A DNA stretch of 64,000 nucleotides from Elmis aenea (lineage: Eukaryota > Arthropoda > Insecta > Coleoptera > Elmidae): positions 26,787,466 to 26,851,465 of the forward strand of contig OX393577.1 of NCBI GenBank assembly GCA_947652605.1, given 5' to 3'. Numbering within the stretch: position 1 is the first letter of the stretch; each line of letters opens with the position of its first letter. This document shows positions 1 through 11,634 of this stretch, piece after piece. Made by a program: the position numbers and the translations under genes. A model generated the notes under the pieces. That model was not told the DNA's origin, made no database searches, and worked only from the letters and a program-made list of their open reading frames with translations.

Positions 1-204
1 TTAGAACACACTTAAACACTCTGAACACGCAAGAAAAAAATAAAATATGAATATTTACCCATGCGCTCCATACTAATTATTTGAAATCTGGAAGTCTCAG
101 CCTAGAGGCAAGCGAAACTCGACCGTATATACACCTAAGCCAATAGAAACTTGTTCTTGGCTGTCCATACCCTGTTTATTAAGGTACCCTAGTACCTACT
201 AACT

Positions 205-693
205 AGGTATAAAAACACATTTTTTTCAGAAAAAAAAATTGTTCTGTTTCTACCAATGGCGTCCGTACTAACATGTACTTGAATGTATTTACTTGATTAA
301 TAAAAATTAATACTAAAGTGAAATGTACTCTTTTACTCTTCAAGAGTACCTAATAGCCTTTTATTTTTTTACTCGAAAACCGTTCGTCGGACAAAAAAAA
401 TCAAAAGGCCATTTTTACTAAGAGATAAAGCAAAATTGTAAAAATAACATTTATTTAAAAAAAAAACAATTTTTTTTTCTGAAAAAAAATTGTTTTTATG
501 CCTTATTAGTACCTACTAAAATTCAAAAAAATATCTAAAGCGATATCAAAGATATTACGAAAAAACCGATATTTTAGCACCCTGTATCTCAAAAATACGG
601 CGGTTGCGGACCTACATTGATATGAACTTTTTTTCTTAAAATCATCCAAGGAATAACACCCCTAAGGATCAGCATTCAATTATGAAACACCCT
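205..693. repeat. Truncated copy of a CACCCT-ended foldback
   Basis: This is a second, left-truncated copy of the foldback at 4953-5486. Its right arm (about 480-693) matches the right arm of that element almost base for base, ending in CAATTATGAAACACCCT. The left end begins inside the arm, near the motif GGTATAAAAACAC. The middle (about 300-360) does not match the other copy, so it is rearranged. No coding sequence is seen. Confidence 0.7.
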
Positions 694-1028
694 ATATTTA
701 AATATAATCATTCACAAATGTAACAAAGTAAAAACGATCAATTTTGCAGAGTTATACTAGCAAGTCATTCACATTCAACAAATCTGCTGTAGTAATCGTT
801 CTACGGCTCCCTAGAGAAAGATTCTAATATAAGGTCGTAAAATGATGTAGATGTAGACTTACAAAAAATGTACATTTGTGACCGGATCTTGACAAACCTT
901 ACATTTCAATAGGTACCTAAAAAGTAATCGGAGAGTTATTTTTATGTAGACTGTAACAATCTGACAATGTTATTTCGAATCTTTGTATGAATGCTACAAA
1001 AAAAAACGCAGCTTTGTTTGCAAAATAT
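694..1028. other. No recognisable feature
   Basis: AT-rich sequence with homopolymer runs and stops in all frames. I see no gene, repeat ends or splice-linked exon. Confidence 0.5.
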
Positions 1029-1475
1029 AAAGCCTACTATGATTTTTTTTTCGATGTCAAAATTGGCAAAATATGATAAGCGATTCTTTATTTTCTAAAA
1101 TCTGACTACACCACTGGATTCGGGATGCCCTTAAATAGGTGTGTACCAAATTTCATGAAAAATATTTATTATTTTTCTTTGTATTTTTCCATTTTTTTCT
1201 TGGAAATTTACTTGTTCACCCATCGAAAATTCAATCAAAGTTGTGATTTTAATACTGATACGAATAAATTGTTGCTTGTTTAAAAGATCTTACGTCAAAT
1301 ATTTTTTTTTATGTCAACTCTAACTTTTATTTTTTATATAGCATAAAATTGGCAACGCAGTGTTGCCAATTTAATTGCAAATATTGAATTAATAATTAAT
1401 CTCTTAATAATAAATACTAAACCGCTAAACATATTTTGCTAGATTTGACATCCAAAAAAAATCATAGTAGGCTTT
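1029..1475. mobile_element. Small MITE with ~47-bp inverted repeats
   Basis: The left end AAGCCTACTATGATTTTT and the right end (its reverse complement, finishing ATAGTAGGCTT) form imperfect inverted repeats of about 47 bp around 350 bp of non-coding AT-rich DNA. No clear target duplication, so the superfamily is unassigned. Confidence 0.7.
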
Positions 1476-2104
1476 GTGAGTGTAAAGTGAATTTTAAAAA
1501 ATAAGGTACCAAACTGCAGTTTTTGATGCTTTATCGTTTAAAAAATCGAATTATAAATAAACTTTTTATAGGGGTAATCTGATTTGAAATGGGTCACACT
1601 GTACATGCTTAAATTTTGATCAACACATGTAATTGCTTTATCAATAAGTGAAAAATAACAATCTACCTACAATTTTGTTTAAAGTCCGTTATGACTTCAT
1701 CATTTGCTTCATAAACAAACTGTTTCTTGTTCATAACTAGGGATTACACCTTAGACCTCAGCGATGTTTCCCGCACCTGTTAAGATATTTAAATTTTTTT
1801 TTTATGAGTAAGTTTGACGCCCCCGTATCTTGGCCTACAGTCGCCTTATGGTAAAACTGGCCCTGTTTATTAGACAGTGTGTTCAGTAATTGTGGTCCCA
1901 AATTCTGAAGGCATGCAATAGTCATCAAAATAAACTCCTAAAACCGTTTGTTTAGAACTTATAGATTAATTTTTTGTCCGATCTGCATCCCCACTTTTAG
2001 GCACGTGGCTGTAAATTACTTAAACTGCCACTTATTTATATTGCCTTATATAAATTATAGGAAACCTAACAGTCTTGTGTTGTGTTTGTAAAGAATATTA
2101 CATG
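1476..2104. other. No recognisable feature
   Basis: AT-rich intergenic DNA. No open frame of note, no inverted repeat ends and no splice-site-bounded exon were seen. Confidence 0.45.
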
Positions 2105-2345
2105 TTCTGAAATGACAGAGATACCTTACAAATATGAAAAAGCTCACGAAACATTACAGAAACATCTCGTCTTTACCAAGATGCTTATCCAAAATACGCA
2201 ACCAAGCAGAAAATGTTTTCCAAACTTCATCAACGTTTACATGACAAGAAGATAATATGTATGTTTACTGGACTTAGTTGACTGTGGCAGACCACGCTCT
2301 ATTAGTACACCTGAATTAGAAGAAAGACTTTTGAAAAGAAAAATT
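2105..2345 (+). pseudogene. Remnant of a DUF4817-type transposase head
   Basis: Reading forward and allowing two frame changes, the segment reads like the N-terminal helix-turn-helix region of insect mariner-like transposases carrying a DUF4817 domain: a ...RLYQDAYPKY... block, a ...FSKLHQRLHDKK... block, then ...CGRPRSISTPELEERLL. The order and spacing are those expected of the family (variable loop, R/KLYxxxYP, F..L..RL, GRPRS, PELEE). There is no start codon in register and at least one stop, so it is dead. The same domain appears at 25052-25307, 52205-52590 and 59880-60250. The assignment rests on motif recognition only. Confidence 0.6.
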
Positions 2346-2453
2346 TTGCGGAGATTTTACGACCAGTGTTTATAAAGGTTTTTATGTTTATTTTAAAGAG
2401 TAGATGCTTACAAGATTTGAGACCACCTTTCTTGAACGCCTTCGTAATTGTTA

Positions 2454-2584
2454 GGCCAGGAACATACTTGCGGGTGGACCCGCGCGGGCCGGTTTCCGTA
2501 AGTTTTGTAACTCACACGCTGTTATTTATAGCCGACGACATACTAGCGGGCGCTGCGGGCCCAACCGCAAGTATGTTCCTGACC
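2454..2584. mobile_element. PIF/Harbinger-type MITE, TTA target duplication
   Basis: A 131-bp GC-rich island starts GGCCAGGAACATACTTGCGG and ends with the near-exact reverse complement, flanked on both sides by TTA (2451-2453 and 2585-2587). TTA/TAA duplications with short GG..CC ends are typical of PIF/Harbinger MITEs. The open frame across it is incidental. Confidence 0.8.
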
Positions 2585-2829
2585 TTAAATAAAACACCTA
2601 CGTTCATGTAAACATATTTAATCAAAAATATTTAAATAGGATACATAAAACTGTAAAATAAAATAATAATTAATATTAAATTACACATTTACAATAATGT
2701 TATGAATCAAATTTAAGACAAAAACAAATTTCGTCTTTTATTAGTACTTCTCCACAACTTTTATGAACACATACCATCGGCGTAGGCAGCTGGGTGGGGG
2801 AATGAGGGGGTCAGAACCTTCTCCATAGA

Positions 2830-4704
2830 CAGGGCCGCCGCGTGTAGGTGGGCAGATTGTGCACGGCACAAGGGCGGCTCATCAAGGGGGCGGCAAATTC
2901 ATGAATAATTTAAGTTTTGCATATTTTGTATTACGTTTATTTTCAATTCGTGCCAAAACGCCAGATTGTTCAAATCATTCAGTTCAGAATTTTAATTAAT
3001 ACAATTTTACGATAGGGGATGATGCCACACAAATATGGGTAGGTATAAACTACAGGCCTATGGGCCTCTTTACGGGGAAAGCCGACAAGTTCCGGGCAAA
3101 TAAACCCTTCACGAACATCAGCGTTTTAGGCCAGTATCAGTACCAGTATCAGTGGCATCAGGGGAAAGAAGTTTCTCGAAACTTAAAACAATTAAAAATT
3201 ATTTACGATCTACCACAACCCAAGAACGTTTAACAGATTTGTGTATAATATCTATAGAAAACGATATTAGAATGGTTTGGACTTAAGTGAATTAATTAAA
3301 ACTTTTGTGGCATTAAAAGCACGAAGAGTACAAATTTGATTTTGGACTTTAATATGATATTTCATTTATATGTCAATTATCCTCCTAAACGTTCTTTGGA
3401 CATTGTTGTCGTTTTTATTAATTTAAGCTTTGAAAAACTAATTTCCCCGGAAGCTACAGATACGGGTAGCGATTAATAAATACGCAATACAATGGCAGTA
3501 TTTGGAAACGTTTCTGTTAATTTATTTTTATAAGTACAGTACAGCGTTGCAACACATGAATAAAAAGAAGCTCTGAAATTTATCTTAATTTCAAATATTG
3601 TATCAATTGTTCTGTGTGACTCAAATCTTGGGTGGTATCAAGAAAGAACAATATTTCGACTCTATCTATTTGTAAAATATTTTGTTTTATGACTTCAGCA
3701 ATAACAGGAATGATTTTATTTTATATTTTGTTACCTAAATAATTTGTACTATATATATTATTTTTTGTGATGTTTGGATACGTTTTCAGTTTCGTATTAT
3801 CTTGTTGTGTTGAATCAACGTTTATTACTTAACGACATTTGAAGTTCGCTATAATTTAAACCGTTTCCAATCAAGACAACCGTATTTATTAGTAAGTAGC
3901 GTATGTTGATCTTTAAATTGTTATGCGCGAAGCGCGCGACGAAGACGCCGCGGGGACGTACTTTGGCCGTCGATTGTAAATAATAAAAGCAATCAAACCA
4001 CTATTACAATTTATTATATTATCGAATGATATACAAAATAAAAACAGTACTGCCTTATAACAGTATTAGCAAAAGAATGATCCTCCAGCCAACCCCGAGA
4101 CCCCTCAGGGTGGCTTCACAACATATCTTAAGTGTTTTTAACATAAACAAACGAAATTTCTGGACCAGGCAAGCTGGAATTAGCAGTGGCGTAACAAAAT
4201 ATTTTAAAATGATGAAAAAACTTAACTTCTTGTAAGTTTTTCTCCGTTTGGTAACATTCGACAATAATATCATTCTCGTCTTTAGGATAATCCCTATTAC
4301 TTGACGAGAACAATTTTCAATCAAACAATCTCTAATTTTTATGGTTACATATTTTAGCCAAGTAGGTACTCGGATCGCTAACAAAAGTTTTGGGTTCATT
4401 GAATCAGAATCCAAACTTTCTTAAACTGTAAGACTGCAACTTCTAGTGACATTATGGTGTGATTCATTTCATCATTATTTAATATATGTGGTTCATCAAA
4501 CTGATCTTGTTGTACATAGGTTTAATTTTATACTTTACTATTCATACATATGTGATATATTTGTTTTTTTTTTAGTCTTATTATTTTTATACTGTAATAT
4601 TTATTATTAATAATAACAAAAATTTTTGATTTTTGATTTACATTCGGGGGGGGCGGTTTTTCAAAGTTTGCACAAGGGCGGCTCATATGCACGCAGTGGC
4701 CCTG
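2830..4704. mobile_element. Inner hAT element, 8-bp TSD TCCATAGA
   Basis: Left end CAGGGCCGCCGCGTG and right end CACGCAGTGGCCCTG, both followed inward by an AAGGGCGGCTC block, are flanked by a perfect 8-bp duplication TCCATAGA (2822-2829, 4705-4712). It holds the hAT dimerisation-domain remnant at 3131-3340. Open frames at 4026-4414 lie inside it but match nothing I recognise. It sits inside another hAT, so it is the later insertion. Confidence 0.85.
3131..3340 (+). pseudogene. hAT transposase C-terminal dimerisation domain, remnant
   Basis: In frame from 3131 the translation is the hAT C-terminal signature: a PVSVASG lead-in, ERSFSKLKTIKNYLRSTTTQ, then ERLTDLCIISIEND, up to a stop at about 3284. 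One frame change later it resumes as ELIKTFVALKARRVQI and stops, which is the usual end of the domain (lI.kFa..KaRr). This domain holds hAT transposases together as multimers in the nucleus. Only these ~65 residues survive of the usual 600 or more. The internal 12-base repeat just before the domain (CCAGTATCAGTA twice) is unusual. It belongs to the surrounding hAT. Confidence 0.8.
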
Positions 4705-4952
4705 TCCATAGAAAAGCAATAATGTCGATATAGGACCCGAAGAACTGTAAATGTTGTGCTCTTTTTGCCGTTTATTAACCCCCCATGATGTAACCATCAA
4801 ACATCCTGCTGCTAAAAAACTTAAAAAGAGAGTGGTGACCTAAAAAAAGTTTCTCGGCGTTTATCAGCCCCCCCCCCATAGAAGCATTCTTCCTACGCCA
4901 CTGACACATACCCATACGATTTAACTCATATCGGACCAGTCCCGTTAATATA

Positions 4953-5486
4953 GGGTGTTTCATAATTAAATTCTGATTCTTAAGGGTATTATTCCTTGTA
5001 TGATTTTAAGAAAAAAAGTTCATATCAATGTAGGTCCGCAACCGCCGCATTTTTGAGATACAGGGTGTTAAAAGTTGAAAAAAATATCGGTTTTTTCGTA
5101 ATATCTTTGATACCGCTTTAGATATTTTTTTGAATTTTAGTAGGTACTAACTCAGGCATAAAAACACATTTTTTTCAGAAAAAAAAATTGTTCTATTTCT
5201 ACCAATGGCGTCCGTACTAACACGTTCTTGAATATTTTTAATGAAAAAAATGATATGCCACTGTTTTTTTTCAAAATAAATGTCATTTTTATCATTTTAC
5301 TTTATCTCTTAGTAAAAATGGCCTCTTGACTTTTTTTTGTCCGACGAACGGTTTTCGAATAAACTTTTAACACCCTGTATCTCAAAAATACGGCGGTTGC
5401 GGACCTACATTGATATGAACTTTTTTTCTTAAAATCATCCAAGGAATAATAACCCTAAGGATCAGCATTCAATTATGAAACACCCT
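4953..5486. mobile_element. Foldback element with AGGGTG...CACCCT ends
   Basis: Arms of roughly 200 bp (4953-5160 and 5270-5486) are inverted copies. Both contain a second, inner terminus-like motif (ACAGGGTGTTAA at 5063, AACACCCTGTATC at 5357), which suggests one foldback arose inside another. No coding capacity. Same family as 205-693. Confidence 0.75.
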
Positions 5487-5714
5487 TTCTCTCATGGACC
5501 TACCGACCGCTGATGTAGATTCACTGTGCTAAAGCGTTAGTCTGGAGACCAAGTGATTATTACCGATCCTCTAAGTACATTGCAAGTAATCGCTGCCGTA
5601 GTACTACACCGGGTGATTCAGTTCGGTTCTAAATCCGAACATGCACTAAAAACAAATTAACAATTTATTTAGTCCGTACCTTCTACTTTTAAGTGTAAGA
5701 CTATTTAGTTACGC

Positions 5715-5885
5715 TGACTTTTTCCACGTGTTTTGTCCTGTGCTTATTTTTTTCATTGCTTTCCACTTGATGTTTCTATCCGTTGCTTCTTTTTTTAGTT
5801 TATCTTGCCAGGTTTTTGTCTTAGTCTATTTTTTTAATTTGTTTTTTTATGTCCTTGCTTCTCGGGATCATCCGGTTAACCTTTC
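5715..5885 (-). pseudogene. LINE ORF2 C-terminal tail, remnant
   Basis: On the minus strand the translation contains KTWQDKLKKEATDRNIKWKA followed by an Ala/Arg/Trp pattern ending KKSA. This resembles the basic tail of non-LTR retrotransposon ORF2 proteins (R-x-W-x-D...W..A...R..W). Stops lie upstream. It is short and identified by pattern only; it could be chance. Confidence 0.4.
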
Positions 5886-7957
5886 TTCTTTCATTCTATA
5901 CATATACAAAATGCGGCTATCCAATATCAAAAATTTAAACAATGGAATTTGAACGGAATGTTGAAACTTACCAGCTGAATACCTTTTAAATGCTTGACGA
6001 CAATTTTTAGAGACGTTAAAACATTGTCTTGCTGTAAACAGCCAACAATTTGATCATTTAATTTAACCTCTCGTGTTTTGTTTGTTAAATTTATTGTTTC
6101 TGTGTTTGATTAAGACTTTTTTTTGGTATTGTTAAATTTAAAAAAGCTCTATCATTTAAAGTCAAAAAATGGGTTGCCATTTAAAAAAATATGACGATCG
6201 CCTGTCAGTTACACACGGTTGGCCGAGAAAAACTTGAAGTACCTACGTCAAAATGTAGCTAACAATTTGCCATGCACATTATATACGCAATATTTTTTTA
6301 TAAAACCTGTATTTACGCCGTTAGAGTACCGTGTTTCCATACTTTTGGCCCACCCTGTATGCCTGTATACAAATAACGGTGTAAAATATTTTTAATACAT
6401 TAAAGCTACTTTAATTAAAGCGTAAAAATGCAATATAAAACCAAATTTTTAGATTACTATCACTCACATAAATTAGTCGAAAATTACATTAATCGCACCT
6501 GATTCCTTAAAATAAAATTATAGCCCTCACAATACCTACAACATGTAACGTGTAAATTTTTTGTCTGTTGTTCTTATAGCTAAATTATTTACCACTGAGT
6601 CCTTTATATTCGGTTATAAGTTATAAGGAACAAGTTGATGAGACCGATTTAGGTAACCGATACGCATTGGGCAGGCAAGTCTCCCCTTTATTTAACAAAT
6701 GTTCAACTTTCGTAATGAATTATAATCGCACTGTCAAATAGTCCTAGACAGTAATTTATTATCTTCTCGTTGGTGCCACTATAACAAACTTTCAAGTTAG
6801 GTATCAGTAATAATCCTTTTTATGAAGATGGTTGCTAAATAAAACTAGGCGGCTTTATAAAATTCGTAAATGTGTGCCGAAACCCAAAACCGTATAAACG
6901 TTTTAATCAAGAAGTTCACACCACACTCTTTTTTTTACTGTTTTGTTTTTTACGAATTATAGTCTGGAGAACAAATTTTAAAGGTAAGTATGCGAGATGC
7001 AGAAAAAACTATAGTAAAAATAGTAATGAAAAAGTGTAACTACCGACAAATTGGTGAATTATAATCTTTTGAAAATACACTTACAAAACATCAAACAAAA
7101 ACTTTTAGAATATGGCAGTTTTTAAGTAAGATATTAAAACCATCAAGAAAATGTTACAGTGACGTCTCATTAAAATACTGTAACATAAATCATAAAAAAC
7201 TTGTCATTATAAATATTATACCATCTACAAATTTCAAAAAAGCTTTTAATATTTCGTGCTTGTGGAATAAAAAGTGTCTTTGTTATGTTACAAAACTTTC
7301 AGTTTAAAAAGAATAAATAACGTAGACGAGAACCAAGCTACAATGAACTCGTCTATTCAACAGCAAGGCCTAGCACAAAGAAACGAAACTTGGAATTAGA
7401 GCTTCTTTTATACATCTTAGTTTTTGATAAAATGCTTGCTATAAGACTGTTTTTAATCGTGTGAATATGAACAGTTTATGAAGAAAACTTTAAAATAAAT
7501 TACTCACGCCATCAATAAAACATTTTAGATATATTTTCCCTACCTTTGTTATATACTAAACCCAATTTTTACTTTCTGGCGTAAACAAAATCTTAACACC
7601 AATTTGCTAAAATAGTAAGTTCAGTTTATTTTCGAATACAATAATAAGTTCTCAATAACCAGTTCATAAAATTAGAAACTAAATTTACAAAAAAACTGAC
7701 GAAATAAATTTAAAAAGTTATTAAAAGAATAAATTTAATTCGACTTGTTTTAATCTAGATTGATTTGTGACATTTTTCGTAGGAAAAGTTATATGATTTG
7801 ATCAGGAACCATCTTTAGATTTTTTTATTTAAACAACTAAAAAAGGAAGAAAGTAAAATATAATGAGTCATCAAGTAAAGCACATTCTGCAAAACTCCAA
7901 CTAAATAAAATTTCAAAGTAGTCTAATGTTCAACAACTCAATAGTGAAACTTGTTGT
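5886..7957. other. AT-rich region, nothing recognised
   Basis: About 2 kb with no credible exon. An isolated terminus-like CCGGGTGATTCAG (about 5609) and GCCCACCCTGTATG (about 6348) resemble the ends of the TA-flanked foldbacks seen elsewhere, but no matching partners were found. Confidence 0.4.
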
Positions 7958-7977
7958 TTAACCCAGATATGCCCAAT

Positions 7978-7993
7978 GTCCTACATGTAGGAC
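7978..7993. promoter_or_regulatory. Left subterminal palindrome of piggyBac element
   Basis: GTCCTACATGTAGGAC is a perfect 16-bp palindrome abutting the terminal repeat and preceded by GCCCAAT. Candidate binding site for a dimeric protein such as the transposase (inference). Confidence 0.6.
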
Positions 7994-8148
7994 ACCTTTT
8001 AAATTGGCCGCCATTGCATTATTTTTAAAATGCAAGTGTCTCCATGTGTTACTAATCTAACGAACTAAAGTTAAAAGGGCAGTTTCTGGTCACATGTTGC
8101 AGATTTGACTGCGGTAGTTTTAGTTTTCGTTTCAGAAAGTGTGTTAAA

Positions 8149-9577
8149 ATGAACGGAAATTTTAGTGATTACGATATACGCTTCCAAAGGTAAGTTTTTA
8201 CAAAATTTTTATTAAATTTTATGATTGATTACGGAACTAAATGTTTAAAAAGTACTTAGGGTCAGTTATTTTGAGTAAAGATCGTTTAATTTTTTATCTG
8301 TGACCCTTAAAAACTAAGTGTCCTATATGTAGGACGTTGGGCACATGGCCTACTATTATTATATTTTTCAGGGGTTTTACTCTACATGACGCAGTAACGA
8401 TTTTAGAGGCAGAAGATGAACAGGAGCCATATTCAGCAGCTACCATTACTATTTTCCCTCCCGAAAACGCAAATGGCAACATCACTGATGAGGACTCTGG
8501 AGAGGAAGACATTTTAGACCTTTCTAATTTACCAGCAAGTCAGCTAAGAGCTCCAGCTGAAATTGAGCTTCGATGTCCATCTAATCAGGTCCCTGATCCT
8601 GAGAACAGCGATTTCAACGATTCCGATGACAACGTTCCACTTGCAACACTTCGTTCAACAAAAGTTACCAAGAAACTAAAAAAGTGTAATTGGACAACAG
8701 GGGATATACCGTTTGAACAGGTTAAGTGGATTGTGGAGGATCCTTTGCCAATAGACCATTCACCTTTGTCACTGTTTGAAACAATTTTTGATGATGAAAT
8801 TTTAGAATCAATAGTGATTGAAACGAACAAATATGCTTCCAGTAAAAATAAAATCGGGAATGTTACCAAAAAAGAAGTAAAAGCCTTTTTAGGAGTGATT
8901 ATTTTGAGTGGATATGTTGTTTTACCAAGACGCCGGTTATATTGGGAAAAAAGCTATGATACTCGAAATGACTTAGTGTCCAAAGCTATATCAAGAAATA
9001 CATTTGAATTTATAATCTCAAACATACATTTTTCTGATAACAACAAGATAAATAAAACTGATAGGTTTGCAAAAGTTAGGCCACTTTTCCAGCACCTAAA
9101 TAAAAGGTTTATAGAAATGTCACCTTTACAAGAAAATCACAGTGTTGACGAATCTATGGTGCCTTATTTTGGGCGCCATGGTTGTAAACAATATATTCAC
9201 GGAAAGCCAATAAGATATGGCTACAAACTGTGGATGGGGTGCACCAGAACCTAATTACAAATGCAGTAGATTTAGCAGTCCACAACGCATGGCAATTATA
9301 CAAATTAGAAAATAATAATTTGGATCATTTATCTTTTCGAAGACATATTGCATTGAATTTATTACAATCAAATCAGAAGGAAACAGGCCATAACTCAACA
9401 GAAAGGCCCAGCGGCAATGAAAATATAGGTGTCAGATATGACAACGTTTGACACCTAGTTATACCTCAAGAAAGCCAAACTAGGTGCCGACTTTGTCACC
9501 AAAAAACGACAACTAGATGTTCTAAATGTGATGTTGGTGTTCACGTGAAATGTTTTGTAAATTACCATACTTTTTAG
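8149..9577 (+). pseudogene. piggyBac transposase, intron-containing, internally deleted
   Basis: The likely start is ATG 8149 in a 41-base first exon (MNGNFSDYDIRFQ) ending at a GTAAGT donor. The intron runs 8190-8371 with a TTTTTCAG acceptor, and exon 2 continues in phase with an acidic N-terminal region. The DDE_Tnp_1_7 block begins and reaches the first catalytic aspartate in VDESMVPYFGRHG, then ...GKPIRYGYKLW. At about 9235 the frame changes and the protein jumps to the C-terminal part (VHQN...AVHNAWQLYK), so the segment bearing the other two catalytic aspartates is missing. An in-frame TGA at 9449 then precedes an otherwise open Cys-rich tail (RCRLC...RCSKC...VKCF...YH) that ends at 9577. 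It cannot encode an active enzyme. A start at 8337 would lie in the intron. Confidence 0.9.
8320..8335. promoter_or_regulatory. Intronic copy of the piggyBac palindrome
   Basis: GTCCTATATGTAGGAC (15 of 16 palindromic positions conserved) lies within the transposase intron, with the GCCCAAC flank on its other side, i.e. in the opposite orientation to the terminal copies. Confidence 0.55.
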
Positions 9578-9609
9578 AATAAGTACTCCTAATATGTAAT
9601 ATGCCCAAC

Positions 9610-9625
9610 GTCCTATATATAGGAC
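9610..9625. promoter_or_regulatory. Right subterminal palindrome of piggyBac element
   Basis: GTCCTATATATAGGAC, a perfect palindrome preceded by ATGCCCAAC, the same flank as the left copy and in the same orientation. It lies about 134 bp inside the right end. Confidence 0.6.
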
Positions 9626-9826
9626 GGCACTTTTCTCTTAACCCTGTATATATTTTTTAAAGTTTTTTTTATATTATAACTATTTTGACTCCCAATAAAA
9701 GATTTTTGCACAAATATATGGTTTTATAAAAAAAAAAATGTACCTTGGGCATATCTGGGTTAAAATTTTTTAGTTGCAGGTAAGTTTTCTGTATAATATT
9801 ATGTTGTATAATGCAAATAAAGTATA

Positions 9827-10038
9827 CCGGGTGATTTAGTCGCACCCCTAAATTCGTTGTTTTAAGAGAAAAGCCCTATAAACCTTATATTTTGTAAATC
9901 GTAGAAACTTCTCTATAAAATGACGTTAAAATGTTTTTTTCTATACTGAAATAAATGTATCAGACCGTTTATGTTCAACTATTCTTTCCTTTTAAATAAC
10001 AAAGTTATAGGGTGCATCAGCCAAACTGAATCACACGG
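9827..10038. mobile_element. TA-flanked MITE, CCGGGTGATTTAGT ends
   Basis: A 212-bp element with inverted ends CCGGGTGATTTAGT and ACTGAATCACACGG between TA dinucleotides. Internal blocks (TTAAGAGAAAA, AACAAAGTTATA) are shared with the longer relative at 17826-18292. TA target choice suggests a mariner-driven MITE. Non-coding. Confidence 0.75.
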
Positions 10039-10046
10039 TATACATA

Positions 10047-11064
10047 CCGGATGTCACACGTTCATGGTACACCCACCTTTTCCTCTTTATTCTTCAAGAA
10101 AATTTTTTGAAACTCGGGACATCGTATAAACTCCATCAACGTCATTTTTTGACACACAAACGATTTTTTTTCACTTCCTGTTTGAGCGGAAGTGATACCA
10201 ACTTTTGATTTTTAAATGGAACACCCTGTATATAATTGCATTTTTGGATTCTACCTAATTTTCTGAATCCAATAACACCAAAAAAGTGACATTTCAACTG
10301 TCAAATGTTTTTTTTAAATTGATTTTTAGTGTTTAATTTAAGTGTGCCATAACTGCTCCGATTTATTCACATTGAGCCATGTAATGCTACAAAAAACAAA
10401 AGCACGTCTAAAATAGTTAATTAAGCGATTTATTAATGAACATAGTTTTCTAAAAAGGTTTTTTGGACGAAACTTTTTTTTTTCAAATGGAACCATATTG
10501 GTACCGAGGTACCATTCGGTACAACCACTTATAACGAATCGTCTGATATGCCCATTTTGCATCTGCGACAAATACAACAAAAGTTACTGTTCAACAAAAA
10601 AATTATTTTTATTCCAAGAGGTAACTAAGGTGGCTTTAAAACAATGCAATAAACCTTTTTGGAAAACTGTGTTCATTAATATATCGCTTAATTAACTATT
10701 TTAGACGTGCTTTTGTTTTTTGTAGCATTACATGGCTCAATGTGAATAAATCGGAGCAGTTATGGCACACTTAAATTAAACACTAAAAATAAATTTAAAA
10801 AAACATTTGACAGTTGAAATGTCACTTTTTTGGTATTATTGGATTCAGAAAATTAGGTAGAATCCAAAAATGCAATTATATACAGGGTGTTCCATTTAAA
10901 AATCAAAAGTTGGTGTCACTTCCGCTCAAACAGGAAGTGGAAAAAATTAGTTTGTGTGTCAAAAAGTGACGTTTATGGAGTTTATACGATGCCCCGAGTT
11001 TCAAAAAATTTTCTTGAAAAATAAAGAAAAAAAGGTGGGTGTACCATGAACGTGTGACACCCGG
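10047..11064. mobile_element. Foldback element, ~390-bp arms, TA-flanked
   Basis: Arms 10047-10440 and 10672-11064 are near-perfect inverted copies, with ends CCGGATGTCACACG and CGTGTGACACCCGG next to TA. Each arm holds an inner ACACCCTGTATA / TATACAGGGTGT motif, so the arm itself contains a second terminus. The ~230-bp loop contains the small palindrome GGTACCGAGGTACC (about 10500) and no recognisable coding sequence. Confidence 0.9.
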
Positions 11065-11634
11065 TATAACAACATCATATCTCAACTTTATTAATATAAA
11101 TCAAACTAACCAAAGTAAAACCATTATTGCTAATAAATTAATTACACACTCTTAAAATTTTTAAATGCCCCACATCATCACATACCTAATTGTGTTCAGT
11201 CAGTGTTTTAATTCAAAAGATATACACGCCTATTTAATGTTATGACGATTTCACAACGATAAAACTAAAGACGACGGGTGCTAACCCTGCCAAAACTTTT
11301 AACTTATTGTTTGCCCGGACCAGACAATATCACAAAACTTTCGATCTCGCCACTTTTGCTTGATACATGGGCAGACACGCAGATGTTTCTGAAAATGTCG
11401 CAGGCAACTGTTTAGTCCACAAAGTGTAACCCACATTTCACAAACACTAATCGCAGGTTTCTTGCAGTTGGCGCAGTGCTGTTTTTGTCAGTTTTGTGTA
11501 ACCTGAGACAATGTCGCCGTTTTCAATAAATATTTTCAAACTTTTTAAATGTTAAGCTTAATTACCTATAATTAAACAATTATACTTAAAAATTTAATTT
11601 CTCAAGATTAAGTTAGTTTTTAACTGCTAGCTAG
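11065..11634. other. Non-repetitive stretch of higher GC, no gene identified
   Basis: About 11240-11530 is less AT-rich than its surroundings and shows none of the repeats found elsewhere. It might hold a promoter or untranslated exon of the receptor gene 4.5 kb downstream, but I found no splice donor or core promoter that would support this. Confidence 0.3.

Larger units (their letters stand above)
2775..4903. mobile_element. Outer hAT element, 8-bp TSD ACACATAC
   Basis: Ends CATCGGCGTAGG (left) and CCTACGCCACTG (right) form hAT-like terminal repeats, flanked by a perfect 8-bp duplication ACACATAC at 2767-2774 and 4904-4911. Its own sequence is only about 250 bp because almost all of the interval is a second hAT (2830-4704). 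It carries no transposase of its own. Confidence 0.82.
7962..9759 (+). mobile_element. piggyBac-like transposon, perfect ends, dead transposase
   Basis: The element is flanked by TTAA on both sides (7958-7961, 9760-9763) and has a perfect 15-bp terminal inverted repeat, CCCAGATATGCCCAA. TTAA target choice and CCC... ends define the piggyBac superfamily. At 1798 bp it is shorter than a typical 2.4-kb autonomous element because the middle of the transposase has been deleted. Three copies of a 16-bp palindrome lie within it: beside each end and inside the intron of its gene. Confidence 0.95.

Noticed and set aside
2366..2611. 81-codon frame
   Set aside because: Spans the small Harbinger MITE; composition and register are incidental.
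4055..4414. 119-codon minus-strand frame inside a hAT
   Set aside because: Matches nothing I recognise and overlaps other frames of similar length; no evidence for translation.
8294..8869. Minus-strand frames opposite the piggyBac transposase
   Set aside because: Shadows of the real plus-strand gene.
10338..10695. Protein-coding frames in foldback arms
   Set aside because: They are mirror copies of the same AT-rich arm with no domain similarity.
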